Assembly: GCA_902622575.1 (NCBI GenBank)
Contig: CACNQJ010000010.1
Location: 1 to 41,176 of the forward strand
DNA: 41,176 bases
Origin: an uncultured Bacteroidota bacterium
Lineage (GTDB): Bacteria; Bacteroidota; Bacteroidia; Flavobacteriales; Flavobacteriaceae
Direction of reading: 5' to 3'
Shown here: one piece after another, positions 16,843 to 24,807 of the stretch
How positions within the stretch are numbered: position 1 is the stretch's first letter
Layout: every line of letters starts with the position of its first letter
Notes under the pieces: model-generated
The model's input: only the letters and a program-made list of their open reading frames with translations
Database searches by the model: none
Told to the model about the DNA's origin: nothing
Translations under genes and position numbers: made by a program

Positions 16843-16917
16843 GGTGGTTGTAGTTCAGTTGGTTAGAACGCCTGATTGTGGTTCAGGAGGTCGCCGGTTC
16901 GAGTCCGGTCTTCCACC
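16843..16917 (+). tRNA. tRNA-His (anticodon GTG)
   Basis: Cloverleaf with the extra 5' G (G-1 at 16843), D-stem GTTC/GAAC, anticodon stem CCTGA/TCAGG around TTGTGGT (anticodon GTG), and T-arm GCCGG-TTCGAGT-CCGGT. The discriminator is C. The acceptor GTGGTTG against CTTCCAC pairs at five of seven positions; two adjacent T-T mismatches (5-68 and 6-67) are visible. CCA is not encoded. Confidence 0.94.
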
Positions 16918-16928
16918 CAAACTTTTTC

Positions 16929-17111
16929 ATGATTGATTTTTCATTTACATGCCCTTATTGTTGGGAATTACAAAATAAGCTTGTAGATCCATCAGTATTT
17001 GACCAGTCCTTTATTGAGGACTGTGAAGTATGTTGTAATCCTATATCTTTTAATCTAAAAATTAGTGATAACATGGTTGTACAATCAGACGTATTCTCAA
17101 TTGAACAATAA
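16929..17111 (+). CDS. CPXCG-type cysteine-rich small protein
   Basis: A 60-residue protein of the CPXCG family. CPYCWE (Cys8, Cys11) near the start and CEVCCNP (Cys32, Cys35, Cys36) make a zinc-ribbon-like four-Cys site. The length matches the family. The frame is open back into tRNA-His, but the family starts at this ATG (16929), 11 nt after the tRNA. It is therefore probably translated from the 3' part of a tRNA-His transcript after tRNA processing. Function is not established; metal binding is likely. Confidence 0.83.
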   Translation: MIDFSFTCPYCWELQNKLVDPSVFDQSFIEDCEVCCNPISFNLKISDNMVVQSDVFSIEQ

Positions 17112-17132
17112 AAACTTATATATTTATTGTCT

Positions 17133-18272
17133 ATGAAAATCTTTCAATTAATAGCACTTCTTTTTTTTACTAAATTTTTTTCACAAGATTTAGAGTTTCG
17201 GGCTGTTTGGGTAGCCTCCGTTGCAAATATTAATTGGCCAAGTGAACCGGGATTATCTACTGAACAACAAAAAAATGAGGCAATAAAAATAATCGAAGCA
17301 GTAAGAGATGCGAACATGAATACTATCATTCTTCAGGTTAGACCTCAGTGTGATGCATTGTATCAAAGTAAAATTGAGCCATGGTCATATTTTTTAACTG
17401 GTGAGACGGGCTTACCACCGACCCCTTATTATGATCCACTTGAATTTTGGATTAATGAAAGCCATAGAAGAGGAATAAAAATTCATGCGTGGTTAAATCC
17501 TTACAGGGCTAATCATCCTAGCAATAAATCTATAAATAAAAACAACATAATTGAGACCAAGAAAGAATTAGTATTAGAATTAAAAAATGGATATTGGTGG
17601 CTTAATCCCACTAATAAAAATGCTATGAATCATTCACTCAGTGTAGTTTATGATATAGTCAAAAGGTATAATGTGGATGGAATTCACTTTGATGATTATT
17701 TTTATCCCTATCCATCATATAATGATGGCGAAGACTTCCCAGATAATGAGGATTGGGAAAAATCTAAAAAAAATTTTTTTATAGTCAATAAAAATGATTG
17801 GAGACGAAGAAGCGTAAATAAGTTTATAAAAAAAGTCCATCGTGGAATCAATAAAATTAAACCAAATGTGCTTTTCGGTATTAGTCCATTTGGAATATGG
17901 AGACCTAAACACCCAGCAATAGCTGATACTAGTTTTGATCAATTTGATATGATTTTTGCAGATCCAAAAAAATGGATTAGAAGAGGATGGGCAGATTATT
18001 TTTCACCACAACTATACTGGACTATTGACAATCCAAAATACAGTTATCCTGTTTTATTGGACTGGTGGAACTCTCAAAATAAAAAAGATAAATCAATATG
18101 GCCTGGAATAAGATTGAGTAACTATTCAGGAAATGATCAAGTAAATGAGGTTTTAAGTCAAATAAAAATTAATAAGGACAAAAAAAACAACGGCATTGTT
18201 TTTTGGAGCTTTAATGAACTTAAAAATAACCCTGATTTATCTAAAAAATTAATAGAGACCCATTTTAAATAA
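17133..18272 (+). CDS. GHL10-type glycoside-hydrolase-like lipoprotein or secreted protein
   Basis: A 379-residue protein with a signal peptide (about 1-18, ending FFSQD) and a GHL10/DUF187 TIM-barrel domain. The start of the domain reads EFRAVWVASVANINWPSE; further conserved parts are LQVRPQCDALY, IKIHAWLNPYRANHP, the acidic VDGIHFDDYFYPYPSY and ISPFGIWRP. Relatives are thought to cut peptidoglycan-derived or other glycans; the substrate here is unknown. I chose the ATG at 17133 over an in-frame TTG at 17127. It stands 21 nt after the CPXCG gene and converges with the M28 peptidase gene with a 1-nt gap. Confidence 0.85.
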   Translation: MKIFQLIALLFFTKFFSQDLEFRAVWVASVANINWPSEPGLSTEQQKNEAIKIIEAVRDANMNTIILQVRPQCDALYQSKIEPWSYFLTGETGLPPTPYYDPLEFWINESHRRGIKIHAWLNPYRANHPSNKSINKNNIIETKKELVLELKNGYWWLNPTNKNAMNHSLSVVYDIVKRYNVDGIHFDDYFYPYPSYNDGEDFPDNEDWEKSKKNFFIVNKNDWRRRSVNKFIKKVHRGINKIKPNVLFGISPFGIWRPKHPAIADTSFDQFDMIFADPKKWIRRGWADYFSPQLYWTIDNPKYSYPVLLDWWNSQNKKDKSIWPGIRLSNYSGNDQVNEVLSQIKINKDKKNNGIVFWSFNELKNNPDLSKKLIETHFK

Positions 18273-18273
18273 A

Positions 18274-19563
18274 TTACTCTTTAATCATTTTAATTTGATA
18301 AGGCCCTTGCTTAAACTGCATACTATTATTTTCTGTATCAAAAGTTAATTCAAGACCGGCTGCTTCACTACCAAACTTATTCTCAGAGATTGGATCAAGT
18401 TGAAGAGCTTGTTCCATTACTTCTATGAATAAGTTGTCATCTCTTACAAACACGCCAATTTTTAAAGGAATACCTTCCGCACCGTATGTTCCGGAATATG
18501 TTTCTAGTTTTTCAACATCAACCTCAAATGTTTCAGTTTCAGGTTTTGGGTCTAGTACAATTCTTTGATCTCTGTTTGCTATATTCCAAGCAGTGTAGAA
18601 AACTAACCTGCTTCTTACTTCAAGTAGATCATATTCAATCTTATCGGGTGTATCTGACGGCATATGATAATCAGGGTGAGTACCCGAAAAGTAAAAAATT
18701 ATTGGTATACCGTTTTTCGCAAAGTTGTAATGGTCGCTTCTATAATAAAATCTTTGAGGATCATCCTTAGCATTAAACCTATAGTCTAATTCTATATTGA
18801 CAGTCTCTGAATTAGTTTGTTCTGAAATATTATGAAGATCCTGACTATCATGATCGGAACCTATTATGTAAATATATTCTCTGTTTTTCCCCTCTCTAGT
18901 TGGGTCTGTCCTACCAATCATATCAAGATTCAAATTCGTAACGGTGTCCTCAAGTGGGTATATCGGATTATCAGTATAATAAGCTGAGCCTAGAAGACCT
19001 TTTTCTTCACCGGTAACATGCAAAAAAACAATACTTCTTTTTGGCCCTTTACCTTTCTTACTTGCTTCTTTAAAAGCTTGGGCAATTTCAAGGACAGCGA
19101 CAGTTCCAGAACCATCATCATCAGCTCCATTATGTATTTTATTTACATTACGACCAGCTCGCGAACCAGTTCTACCATATCCAACATGATCTAAATGTGC
19201 AGTTAATACAACATATTCATCTGGTATCTCTGTTCCTCTTATTATTGCTATTACGTTTTCTGTATCTACTTCCCCCTCATTTCCTCTGCTTATATTTAAA
19301 GTCATTTTTTGGAAATAATCTTTGTCTGGATCTCCTGCCTCAATTTCATTTTTTATGTAAAAATTTCTTAGATACTCAACAGCTTTTTTCTGACCAGCTT
19401 CGCCAGTGTTTCTACCCTCAAATTCATCAGATGCATACACATATAAATATTCTTTTAAATCTTCGGCTGTGATTGTTTTTGCAAATTTTTTAGCTTTTTC
19501 TAGTTGAGCATAAGAATTAATCGAAAACAGAATTGAAACAATTAATAAAAATATATTTTTCAT
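18274..19563 (-). CDS. secreted M28-family metallopeptidase
   Basis: A 429-residue protein with a signal peptide (about 1-19, ending NSYAQ), a protease-associated-like N-terminal part and an M28 zinc peptidase domain. Zinc and catalytic residues are visible in TAHLDHVG, NGADDDGSGTVAVLEIA, VTGEEKGLLGS, LDMIGR and HPDYHMPSDTPDKI. A short beta-rich C-terminal extension (about 345-429) follows. Relatives are aminopeptidases or carboxypeptidases acting in the periplasm or outside the cell. It converges with the GHL10 gene and is divergent from the sulfatase gene. Confidence 0.9.
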   Translation of the reverse strand: MKNIFLLIVSILFSINSYAQLEKAKKFAKTITAEDLKEYLYVYASDEFEGRNTGEAGQKKAVEYLRNFYIKNEIEAGDPDKDYFQKMTLNISRGNEGEVDTENVIAIIRGTEIPDEYVVLTAHLDHVGYGRTGSRAGRNVNKIHNGADDDGSGTVAVLEIAQAFKEASKKGKGPKRSIVFLHVTGEEKGLLGSAYYTDNPIYPLEDTVTNLNLDMIGRTDPTREGKNREYIYIIGSDHDSQDLHNISEQTNSETVNIELDYRFNAKDDPQRFYYRSDHYNFAKNGIPIIFYFSGTHPDYHMPSDTPDKIEYDLLEVRSRLVFYTAWNIANRDQRIVLDPKPETETFEVDVEKLETYSGTYGAEGIPLKIGVFVRDDNLFIEVMEQALQLDPISENKFGSEAAGLELTFDTENNSMQFKQGPYQIKMIKE

Positions 19564-19585
19564 AAAAAAGGTTTTTTTGGGGACG

Positions 19586-19593
19586 CTAATATA
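19586..19593 (-). promoter_or_regulatory. possible -7 box (TATATTAG) for the M28 peptidase
   Basis: Reverse strand TATATTAG followed by C, 22 nt before the ATG at 19563. It is one mismatch from TAnnTTTG, with no clear -33 TTG. Confidence 0.3.
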
Positions 19594-19631
19594 GCTATAA
19601 TTTACATTGCTTTTTTTTATATTTAAAATTG

Positions 19632-21053
19632 ATGAAAAAAATATTATTAGTTACTCTATTATTTTTTATGTTTTATGGTTGTAAAAAAAATGTAAAAAAT
19701 GAATATAATTTTATAATAGTATTTGTTGATGATATGGGTTATGGAGATATAGGATCTTATGGTCATCCGACTATTAAAACCCCCAATCTTGATAAAATGT
19801 CCCATGAGGGGCAAAAATGGACTCAATTTTATTCAGCATCTAGTGTTTGTACCCCTAGCAGAGCTGCATTAATGACTGGCAGGCTTCCAATTAGAAATGG
19901 AATGATTGGAAATAATCATAGGGTTCTTTCTCCAAACTCTGATTTTGGACTGCCTCAATCAGAAATTACAATTGCAGAAAAACTTAAAGAAAATGGGTAT
20001 AAAACTATCGCTATTGGCAAGTGGCACCTTGGTCATAAAAAAGAATATCTTCCTCTTCAAAATGGTTTTGATTATTACTATGGAATACCCTATTCCAATG
20101 ATATGAATGCTGTAAATGGTGTTACTTGTTGTCCTGGAAATAATTATTGGCCACAATATGATGAAAAACCAATCAACTCAAATAACTATAATGTTCCTTT
20201 AATGGAAAATAACGAAATAATTGAAAGACCAGCTGATCAAACAACTATAACTAAGAGATTTACTCAAAAAGCTATTGAATATATTAACAAGCATAAAGAC
20301 GATAAATTTTTTATTTATTTAGCACATAATTTACCCCATATCCCACTATATGCCTCAGATGATTTTTTAGGAAGAAGTAAAAATGGTTTGTATGGTGATG
20401 TGATTGAAGAAATTGATCACGGTATGGGTACTATCATTAGTGAGTTAAAAAAATATAATCTTGATAAAAATACAATTGTTGTTTTTAGTTCCGACAATGG
20501 CCCGTGGCTTCCTTTTGAAACCCATGGTGGATCCTCTGGACCTTTGAGAGAAGGAAAAGGGATGACTTGGGAGGGAGGGCATCGTGTTCCAGGTATTTTT
20601 TGGGGAGCTGATATCAAACAAGGTGTTATTAATGAAATTGGATCAACTATGGATCTTTTTCCAACATTAGTAGGTTTATCTGATTCTGATAAAGTTTTAG
20701 ACAGAGTTATTGATGGTGTAAATATTCAGGAGACGTTATTAAATCACTCACCAATTAAACGAGATAAAATATTTTTTTATCGTGAAAGAGAAATTTATGC
20801 AGTGAGATATGGAAAATATAAAGCTCACTTCATAATTAAAGGTGCTTATAATTATCCAAAGGGAAGTAATAAAAAAATTGTTCTTAAAGAACCCCTTCTT
20901 TTTAATTTAGATACAGATCCCTCAGAGAAATATAATATTGCTGAGAAATTTCCCGATATAGTAATGGAAATAAAAAAAATAGCAGATGATCATCTGAAAA
21001 GTTTTCAGCCACCTAAAAGTCTTTTAGAGTCGAGAACAAGTGAAAGTTTCTAG
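19632..21053 (+). CDS. sulfatase (formylglycine-dependent arylsulfatase family), probable lipoprotein
   Basis: A 473-residue type I sulfatase. The signal (residues 1-17) ends in MFYGC, a plausible lipobox. The calcium-binding VDDMGYGDIG (32-41) and the active-site SVCTPSRAALMTGR, with Cys73 to be converted to formylglycine, are intact. KWHLGH, HNLPHIPLY and SSDNGPW complete the site. Such enzymes remove sulfate from marine polysaccharides or other sulfate esters; no glycan-utilisation genes adjoin, so the substrate is open. The ATG at 19632 is preferred to a TTG just before it. The stop overlaps the DUF3050 gene by 4 nt, tail to tail. Confidence 0.92.
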   Translation: MKKILLVTLLFFMFYGCKKNVKNEYNFIIVFVDDMGYGDIGSYGHPTIKTPNLDKMSHEGQKWTQFYSASSVCTPSRAALMTGRLPIRNGMIGNNHRVLSPNSDFGLPQSEITIAEKLKENGYKTIAIGKWHLGHKKEYLPLQNGFDYYYGIPYSNDMNAVNGVTCCPGNNYWPQYDEKPINSNNYNVPLMENNEIIERPADQTTITKRFTQKAIEYINKHKDDKFFIYLAHNLPHIPLYASDDFLGRSKNGLYGDVIEEIDHGMGTIISELKKYNLDKNTIVVFSSDNGPWLPFETHGGSSGPLREGKGMTWEGGHRVPGIFWGADIKQGVINEIGSTMDLFPTLVGLSDSDKVLDRVIDGVNIQETLLNHSPIKRDKIFFYREREIYAVRYGKYKAHFIIKGAYNYPKGSNKKIVLKEPLLFNLDTDPSEKYNIAEKFPDIVMEIKKIADDHLKSFQPPKSLLESRTSESF

Positions 21054-21811
21054 ATTTGATTGTAGATGAAATCCCAAAGTTTAATTCTTTGTTTCAATGC
21101 ACTAATTGAATATTTGGTTGCATCAGACCATTTAGTTTGATCATTACCACATAAACCAGAAATCATTTTCAATGCCATTGGACCATGTTCGTCTCCGTCC
21201 ATTTCAATATGTCTTTCTAAGTAGTATAAAAGTTCTTGAGTTTTGCTTCCAGGCTTACTATTTAAAGACTTTACAATATTGATAAACATATCTGGTATTA
21301 AGTCCTCTCTTCCAAACGTAAAAACACTTGCAATTACGTGTGTTTTTCTAGTTTTGATTACATCAAATGTAAAATCCATGAAATCTTTAGCAGCTTTGGG
21401 AACTTTTGAAGTCTCTGCTGCCTCATAGTAATTATTCGCAATATTAACATTTGAAATAAAATTGTTTATGTTTTTAGTATTTGCACCAATTGTCTTCATT
21501 GCCTCAATGTATAATTCGAAGTGACTAATTGGATTGTCATTTTGATCAATATCACTCTCCTCACCAAGAACAATTTCATTTATTAACCTTCTTGATATAT
21601 TATCTTTGGTTGGAGTCCAAGGGATTGCCACACTTGTCAAATTAATTTGAAGAGCTTTTACAAGGGACATGAAATCCCACACTGCAAATACATGGGTTTC
21701 CATGAATTTAGCAATGGATTCCTCAGTTTTTAAGCTTGAGTAGAGTGGATGACTAAGTAGCGTATCTCTTGTCTCAGAAATATCCTTTAATAATTTATCA
21801 ATATTTTTCAT
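21050..21811 (-). CDS. DUF3050 family protein (heme-oxygenase-like fold predicted)
   Basis: A 253-residue soluble, mostly helical protein of the DUF3050 family. Conserved elements are FMETHVFAVWDFMSLVKALQ (about 37-56), FGREDLIPDMF and YLERHIEMDGDEHGPMALKM (about 197-216), rich in His/Glu/Asp. These match the pattern of heme-oxygenase-like di-iron or heme-binding folds. The fold assignment rests on family knowledge and function is not established. It converges on the sulfatase with a 4-nt overlap and is divergent from the LysE-type exporter gene 57 nt away. Confidence 0.75.
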   Translation of the reverse strand: MKNIDKLLKDISETRDTLLSHPLYSSLKTEESIAKFMETHVFAVWDFMSLVKALQINLTSVAIPWTPTKDNISRRLINEIVLGEESDIDQNDNPISHFELYIEAMKTIGANTKNINNFISNVNIANNYYEAAETSKVPKAAKDFMDFTFDVIKTRKTHVIASVFTFGREDLIPDMFINIVKSLNSKPGSKTQELLYYLERHIEMDGDEHGPMALKMISGLCGNDQTKWSDATKYSISALKQRIKLWDFIYNQI

Positions 21812-21868
21812 ATCAGGCCTGTAAAATTATATAATATTATAAATAATTCATAGATTAAATAAAGATTT

Positions 21869-22471
21869 ATGGATGTAGAAATTCTATTAGTTTTTTTGTT
21901 GTCGACCTCTCTGTTAACTATTAGTCCTGGTCCTGATATTTTATATGTATTTTATAAAAGTATTAGTGATGGAAAAAATCCTGCTATTAAAACTGTTTTT
22001 GGTTTAACCACTGGACTTTTTTTTCATACATTTTTATTGGTTATTGGTTTTTCTATTTTAATAAAAAACAATCAGACAATATTTTTTCTAATTAAAATTT
22101 TTGGTTTTTTATATTTTCTTTTTTTGGCATTGAATATTCTTTTTAAAAATAAAAAATCCAATTCTAATAAGTTGATAAAAACAAATAATGATTTTTTTGT
22201 TGGTTTGATGATGAATTTGTTAAATCCAAAAGTTAGTTTATTTTTTATTGCTTTTTTTCCTGGATTTATATTTAGTGATTCGATTATTATTGAAATCCAG
22301 TTTTTAGTTTTGGGAGTTATTTTCTGGTTTGTTGCAACTTCAATTTTTTTAGTAGTTGTTTTTATTTCATCAACTTTTAAAAATCAGATTCAAGATTTAT
22401 TGGATAATAAAAATTTAAAGTATGTCCAGGCTTTAGTTTTTTTATTGGTTGGAATCTGGATAATTAAATAA
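21869..22471 (+). CDS. LysE/RhtB-family amino acid exporter
   Basis: A 200-residue inner-membrane protein with six predicted helices. The family marker SPGPDILYVFYKSISDG is near the N terminus (about 19-35). NLLNPKVSLFFIAFFPGF (about 115-132) is the second conserved element. The family exports amino acids or small zwitterions; the substrate is unknown. It converges with hemY with only 2 nt between stops and no visible terminator. Confidence 0.85.
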   Translation: MDVEILLVFLLSTSLLTISPGPDILYVFYKSISDGKNPAIKTVFGLTTGLFFHTFLLVIGFSILIKNNQTIFFLIKIFGFLYFLFLALNILFKNKKSNSNKLIKTNNDFFVGLMMNLLNPKVSLFFIAFFPGFIFSDSIIIEIQFLVLGVIFWFVATSIFLVVVFISSTFKNQIQDLLDNKNLKYVQALVFLLVGIWIIK

Positions 22472-22473
22472 TA

Positions 22474-23793
22474 TTAATTAAACTTTTTTGATATTAGCAC
22501 GTGAGCTTTCTTTATGCAATCACTAACTGAAACACCTCCAAAGTAATTTCCAATTAAAAAAAACCCCTTATTTCTTGAATGAAATTGATTTACAGATTCT
22601 TCTATTACATCTTGAAAAAGATTGTATTGTGGAATTCCATTTTCCCATAAGTAAAAATTGGACTCTTGTAAATTACCTTGGCATTTAATTAGTTTTCTTA
22701 AATCATTTAAAACTAATTTTTCAATTTCACCTTTATTTTTCTTAAGAATTTGTTTTTGTTTTTCACCACCTACCATTACAGTGTAAACTTCATGTCTTTT
22801 GGAACAGATATGAGGAAAAATTTTACTGCTGAAAATTACCCCTAAAAAATTCTTATTATCCGAAGGTTTGGCTAAAATACCAAAACCACTCAAATCATTC
22901 TCTATATCTGACTTTAAAAAAGCAAAATGAAAAACACCAACTGCATTATATTCAATTTTTGATAGCGTGTCTTTTATTTCATCTTTAAAAATTATCTTTT
23001 CTAGCTCATATGATGGAACTGAACTGATTATATTTTCACATCTGTATGTCCTATTCGAATCTGTTTCAACCTCATACTTATCTTTAAGTTTTTTAATTTT
23101 TGTTACTCTTGTATTTGTAATTATTTTTTTACTTAAACTTTTAGCGATTGTTTCAGTTATATTATTAATTCCATTTGAAAAATTAAAAGATTCTATTCTT
23201 TGTTTTTTAGATTTAAACAACCCTTTAAGAATACTGCCAAAATTTTGTTCTAACTGCCATATCTTTTTTATTGCATGTTTAGCACTCATTTTACTTGTAT
23301 CACCAGCATAAACACCCGTTAAGAAAGGTTCAATCAATTTATCATGAAATTCTTTTCCAAATCTATTTGAAATAAAATTCAAAACAGATGTATTTTTTTT
23401 GTGAGGAGGCTTAAAAAACTCTTTGAAAATACTAATTTTTGAATTTAACGAAAGAATCGGAGTCCTCAAAAACCTAATGAAACTACTTGGAACTGCTTTT
23501 GGTTTTCCTTTGTGAAAAACATAACGGTTTGAACTGATGTTTTTGTTGGGTACAATTATTTCATCAAACAGTTTAAAATCTTTAAGTATTTGGTTTATTG
23601 ATGTATTATTATTTAAAATGGTATTTGGACCATTTTCGTAAATAATTCCATTTTTTTTTATTGTTTGGATTACTCCACCTGTTTTTTTTTGGGATTCAAT
23701 TAAAACAAAATCAATACCTTTTTTTTTAAGAAAGTGACCAGCACTTAATCCACTAATACCACCTCCAATGATAACTGTGTTAATTGCATTCAT
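22474..23793 (-). CDS. hemY: protoporphyrinogen oxidase, FAD-dependent HemY type
   Basis: A 439-residue flavoprotein that oxidises protoporphyrinogen IX to protoporphyrin IX. The dinucleotide-binding motif GGGISGLSAGHFLKKKG (residues 9-25) is at the N terminus, with VLIESQKKTGGVI after it. The protein ends in FFLIGNYFGGVSVSDCIKKA, the family's FAD-binding C terminus. Many Bacteroidota annotations call this hemG, but it is the FAD type, not the flavodoxin-like HemG. It is the last gene of the heme operon, directly abutting hemH (no gap). Confidence 0.92.
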   Translation of the reverse strand: MNAINTVIIGGGISGLSAGHFLKKKGIDFVLIESQKKTGGVIQTIKKNGIIYENGPNTILNNNTSINQILKDFKLFDEIIVPNKNISSNRYVFHKGKPKAVPSSFIRFLRTPILSLNSKISIFKEFFKPPHKKNTSVLNFISNRFGKEFHDKLIEPFLTGVYAGDTSKMSAKHAIKKIWQLEQNFGSILKGLFKSKKQRIESFNFSNGINNITETIAKSLSKKIITNTRVTKIKKLKDKYEVETDSNRTYRCENIISSVPSYELEKIIFKDEIKDTLSKIEYNAVGVFHFAFLKSDIENDLSGFGILAKPSDNKNFLGVIFSSKIFPHICSKRHEVYTVMVGGEKQKQILKKNKGEIEKLVLNDLRKLIKCQGNLQESNFYLWENGIPQYNLFQDVIEESVNQFHSRNKGFFLIGNYFGGVSVSDCIKKAHVLISKKFN

Positions 23794-24807
23794 TTAGACT
23801 GCCACCTTTTTACTCCATTTGGCAAGAAGTTTTGCCCAATCATCATCATCGTTTAAACAAGGAACGTAATGATAATTTTCTCCACCTGCCTCCAAAAACT
23901 CTTCTTTTCCTTCCATTGCGATTTCCTCTAAAGTTTCCAGACAATCAGTCACAAAAGCAGGAGTTACAATAACTAAATTCTTCTTACCTTCTTTGGCTAA
24001 ACGAACAAGTTCGTCATCGGTGTAAGGCTTAAGCCAAGCTTCGTTTGGTAACCTGGACTGAAATGCATTACTGTATTTGTCTTTATCAATTTTTAACTTT
24101 TTAACTACTGCTTCTGTAGTTTCTAATACTTGGTGTCTGTAGCAGTATTTATGAGCATCAGATTTTGTGCTACAACAGTTATTTACTTTGTAGCAATGAC
24201 TGTTAGTTGGATCAGAAATTTTTAAATGACTTACTGGAATACCGTGATATGAAAACAAAATATGGTCATATTTAATTTTATTTATAGTTTCTTTAATCTT
24301 GCTACTTAAAAGATTTATATAATTTCTTTCTTTGTAGAATGGAGAAACTATTTTCAAATTAACCCCAGGAAAATTATTCTTAACTTCATCTTTAACTTTT
24401 TCTACTACTGTTTCATATGAGGACATTGCATAGTGAGGGTATAGTGGAAGAACAACAATTTCATTAACGCCAGATTCGTAAAGCTCTTTTATTCCTTTAT
24501 TAATGCTTATAGAACCATACCTCATTGCTAGAGCTACAGGAATATTTATGAACTTCTTTACTTTTTCAAATAGGCGTTGAGACAAAACTATGAGTGGAGA
24601 TCCTTCTTTCCACCAAATTTTTTTATAAGCTTTGGCAGATTTTTTTGGTCGAGTATTTAATATTATAACTTTTACTAGAAACCACCTAAACCAGTAGCTT
24701 TTACCGATCACTCTTTCATCCATCAGAAATTCATCAAGATACCTTTTAACATCTTTTACATCAGTGCTATCAGGTGAGCCTAAATTTATCATTAATAGTC
24801 CTTTCAT
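23794..24807 (-). CDS. hemH: ferrochelatase
   Basis: A 337-residue enzyme inserting Fe2+ into protoporphyrin IX. It starts MKGLLMINLGSPDS and contains LPLYPHYAMSSYETV, the metal-site FSYHGIPVSHLK (His in the SYHGIP motif) and TDCLETLEEIAMEG with the conserved acidic run near the C terminus. A Cys-rich stretch HCYKVNNCCSTKSDAHKYCY (about 192-211) sits where Bacteroidota homologues also have cysteines. It is encoded with no gap to hemN upstream and hemY downstream, so iron insertion is co-expressed with the last porphyrin steps. Confidence 0.96.
   Translation of the reverse strand: MKGLLMINLGSPDSTDVKDVKRYLDEFLMDERVIGKSYWFRWFLVKVIILNTRPKKSAKAYKKIWWKEGSPLIVLSQRLFEKVKKFINIPVALAMRYGSISINKGIKELYESGVNEIVVLPLYPHYAMSSYETVVEKVKDEVKNNFPGVNLKIVSPFYKERNYINLLSSKIKETINKIKYDHILFSYHGIPVSHLKISDPTNSHCYKVNNCCSTKSDAHKYCYRHQVLETTEAVVKKLKIDKDKYSNAFQSRLPNEAWLKPYTDDELVRLAKEGKKNLVIVTPAFVTDCLETLEEIAMEGKEEFLEAGGENYHYVPCLNDDDDWAKLLAKWSKKVAV

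Noticed and set aside
16878-16928. CPXCG reading frame extended back into tRNA-His
   Set aside because: The extra 17 codons are tRNA sequence; the family begins at the ATG at 16929.
19632-21053. Polysaccharide utilisation locus around the sulfatase
   Set aside because: No SusC/SusD pair, carbohydrate-active partner or sulfatase-maturation gene adjoins; the nearby M28, DUF3050 and LysE genes do not form such a locus.
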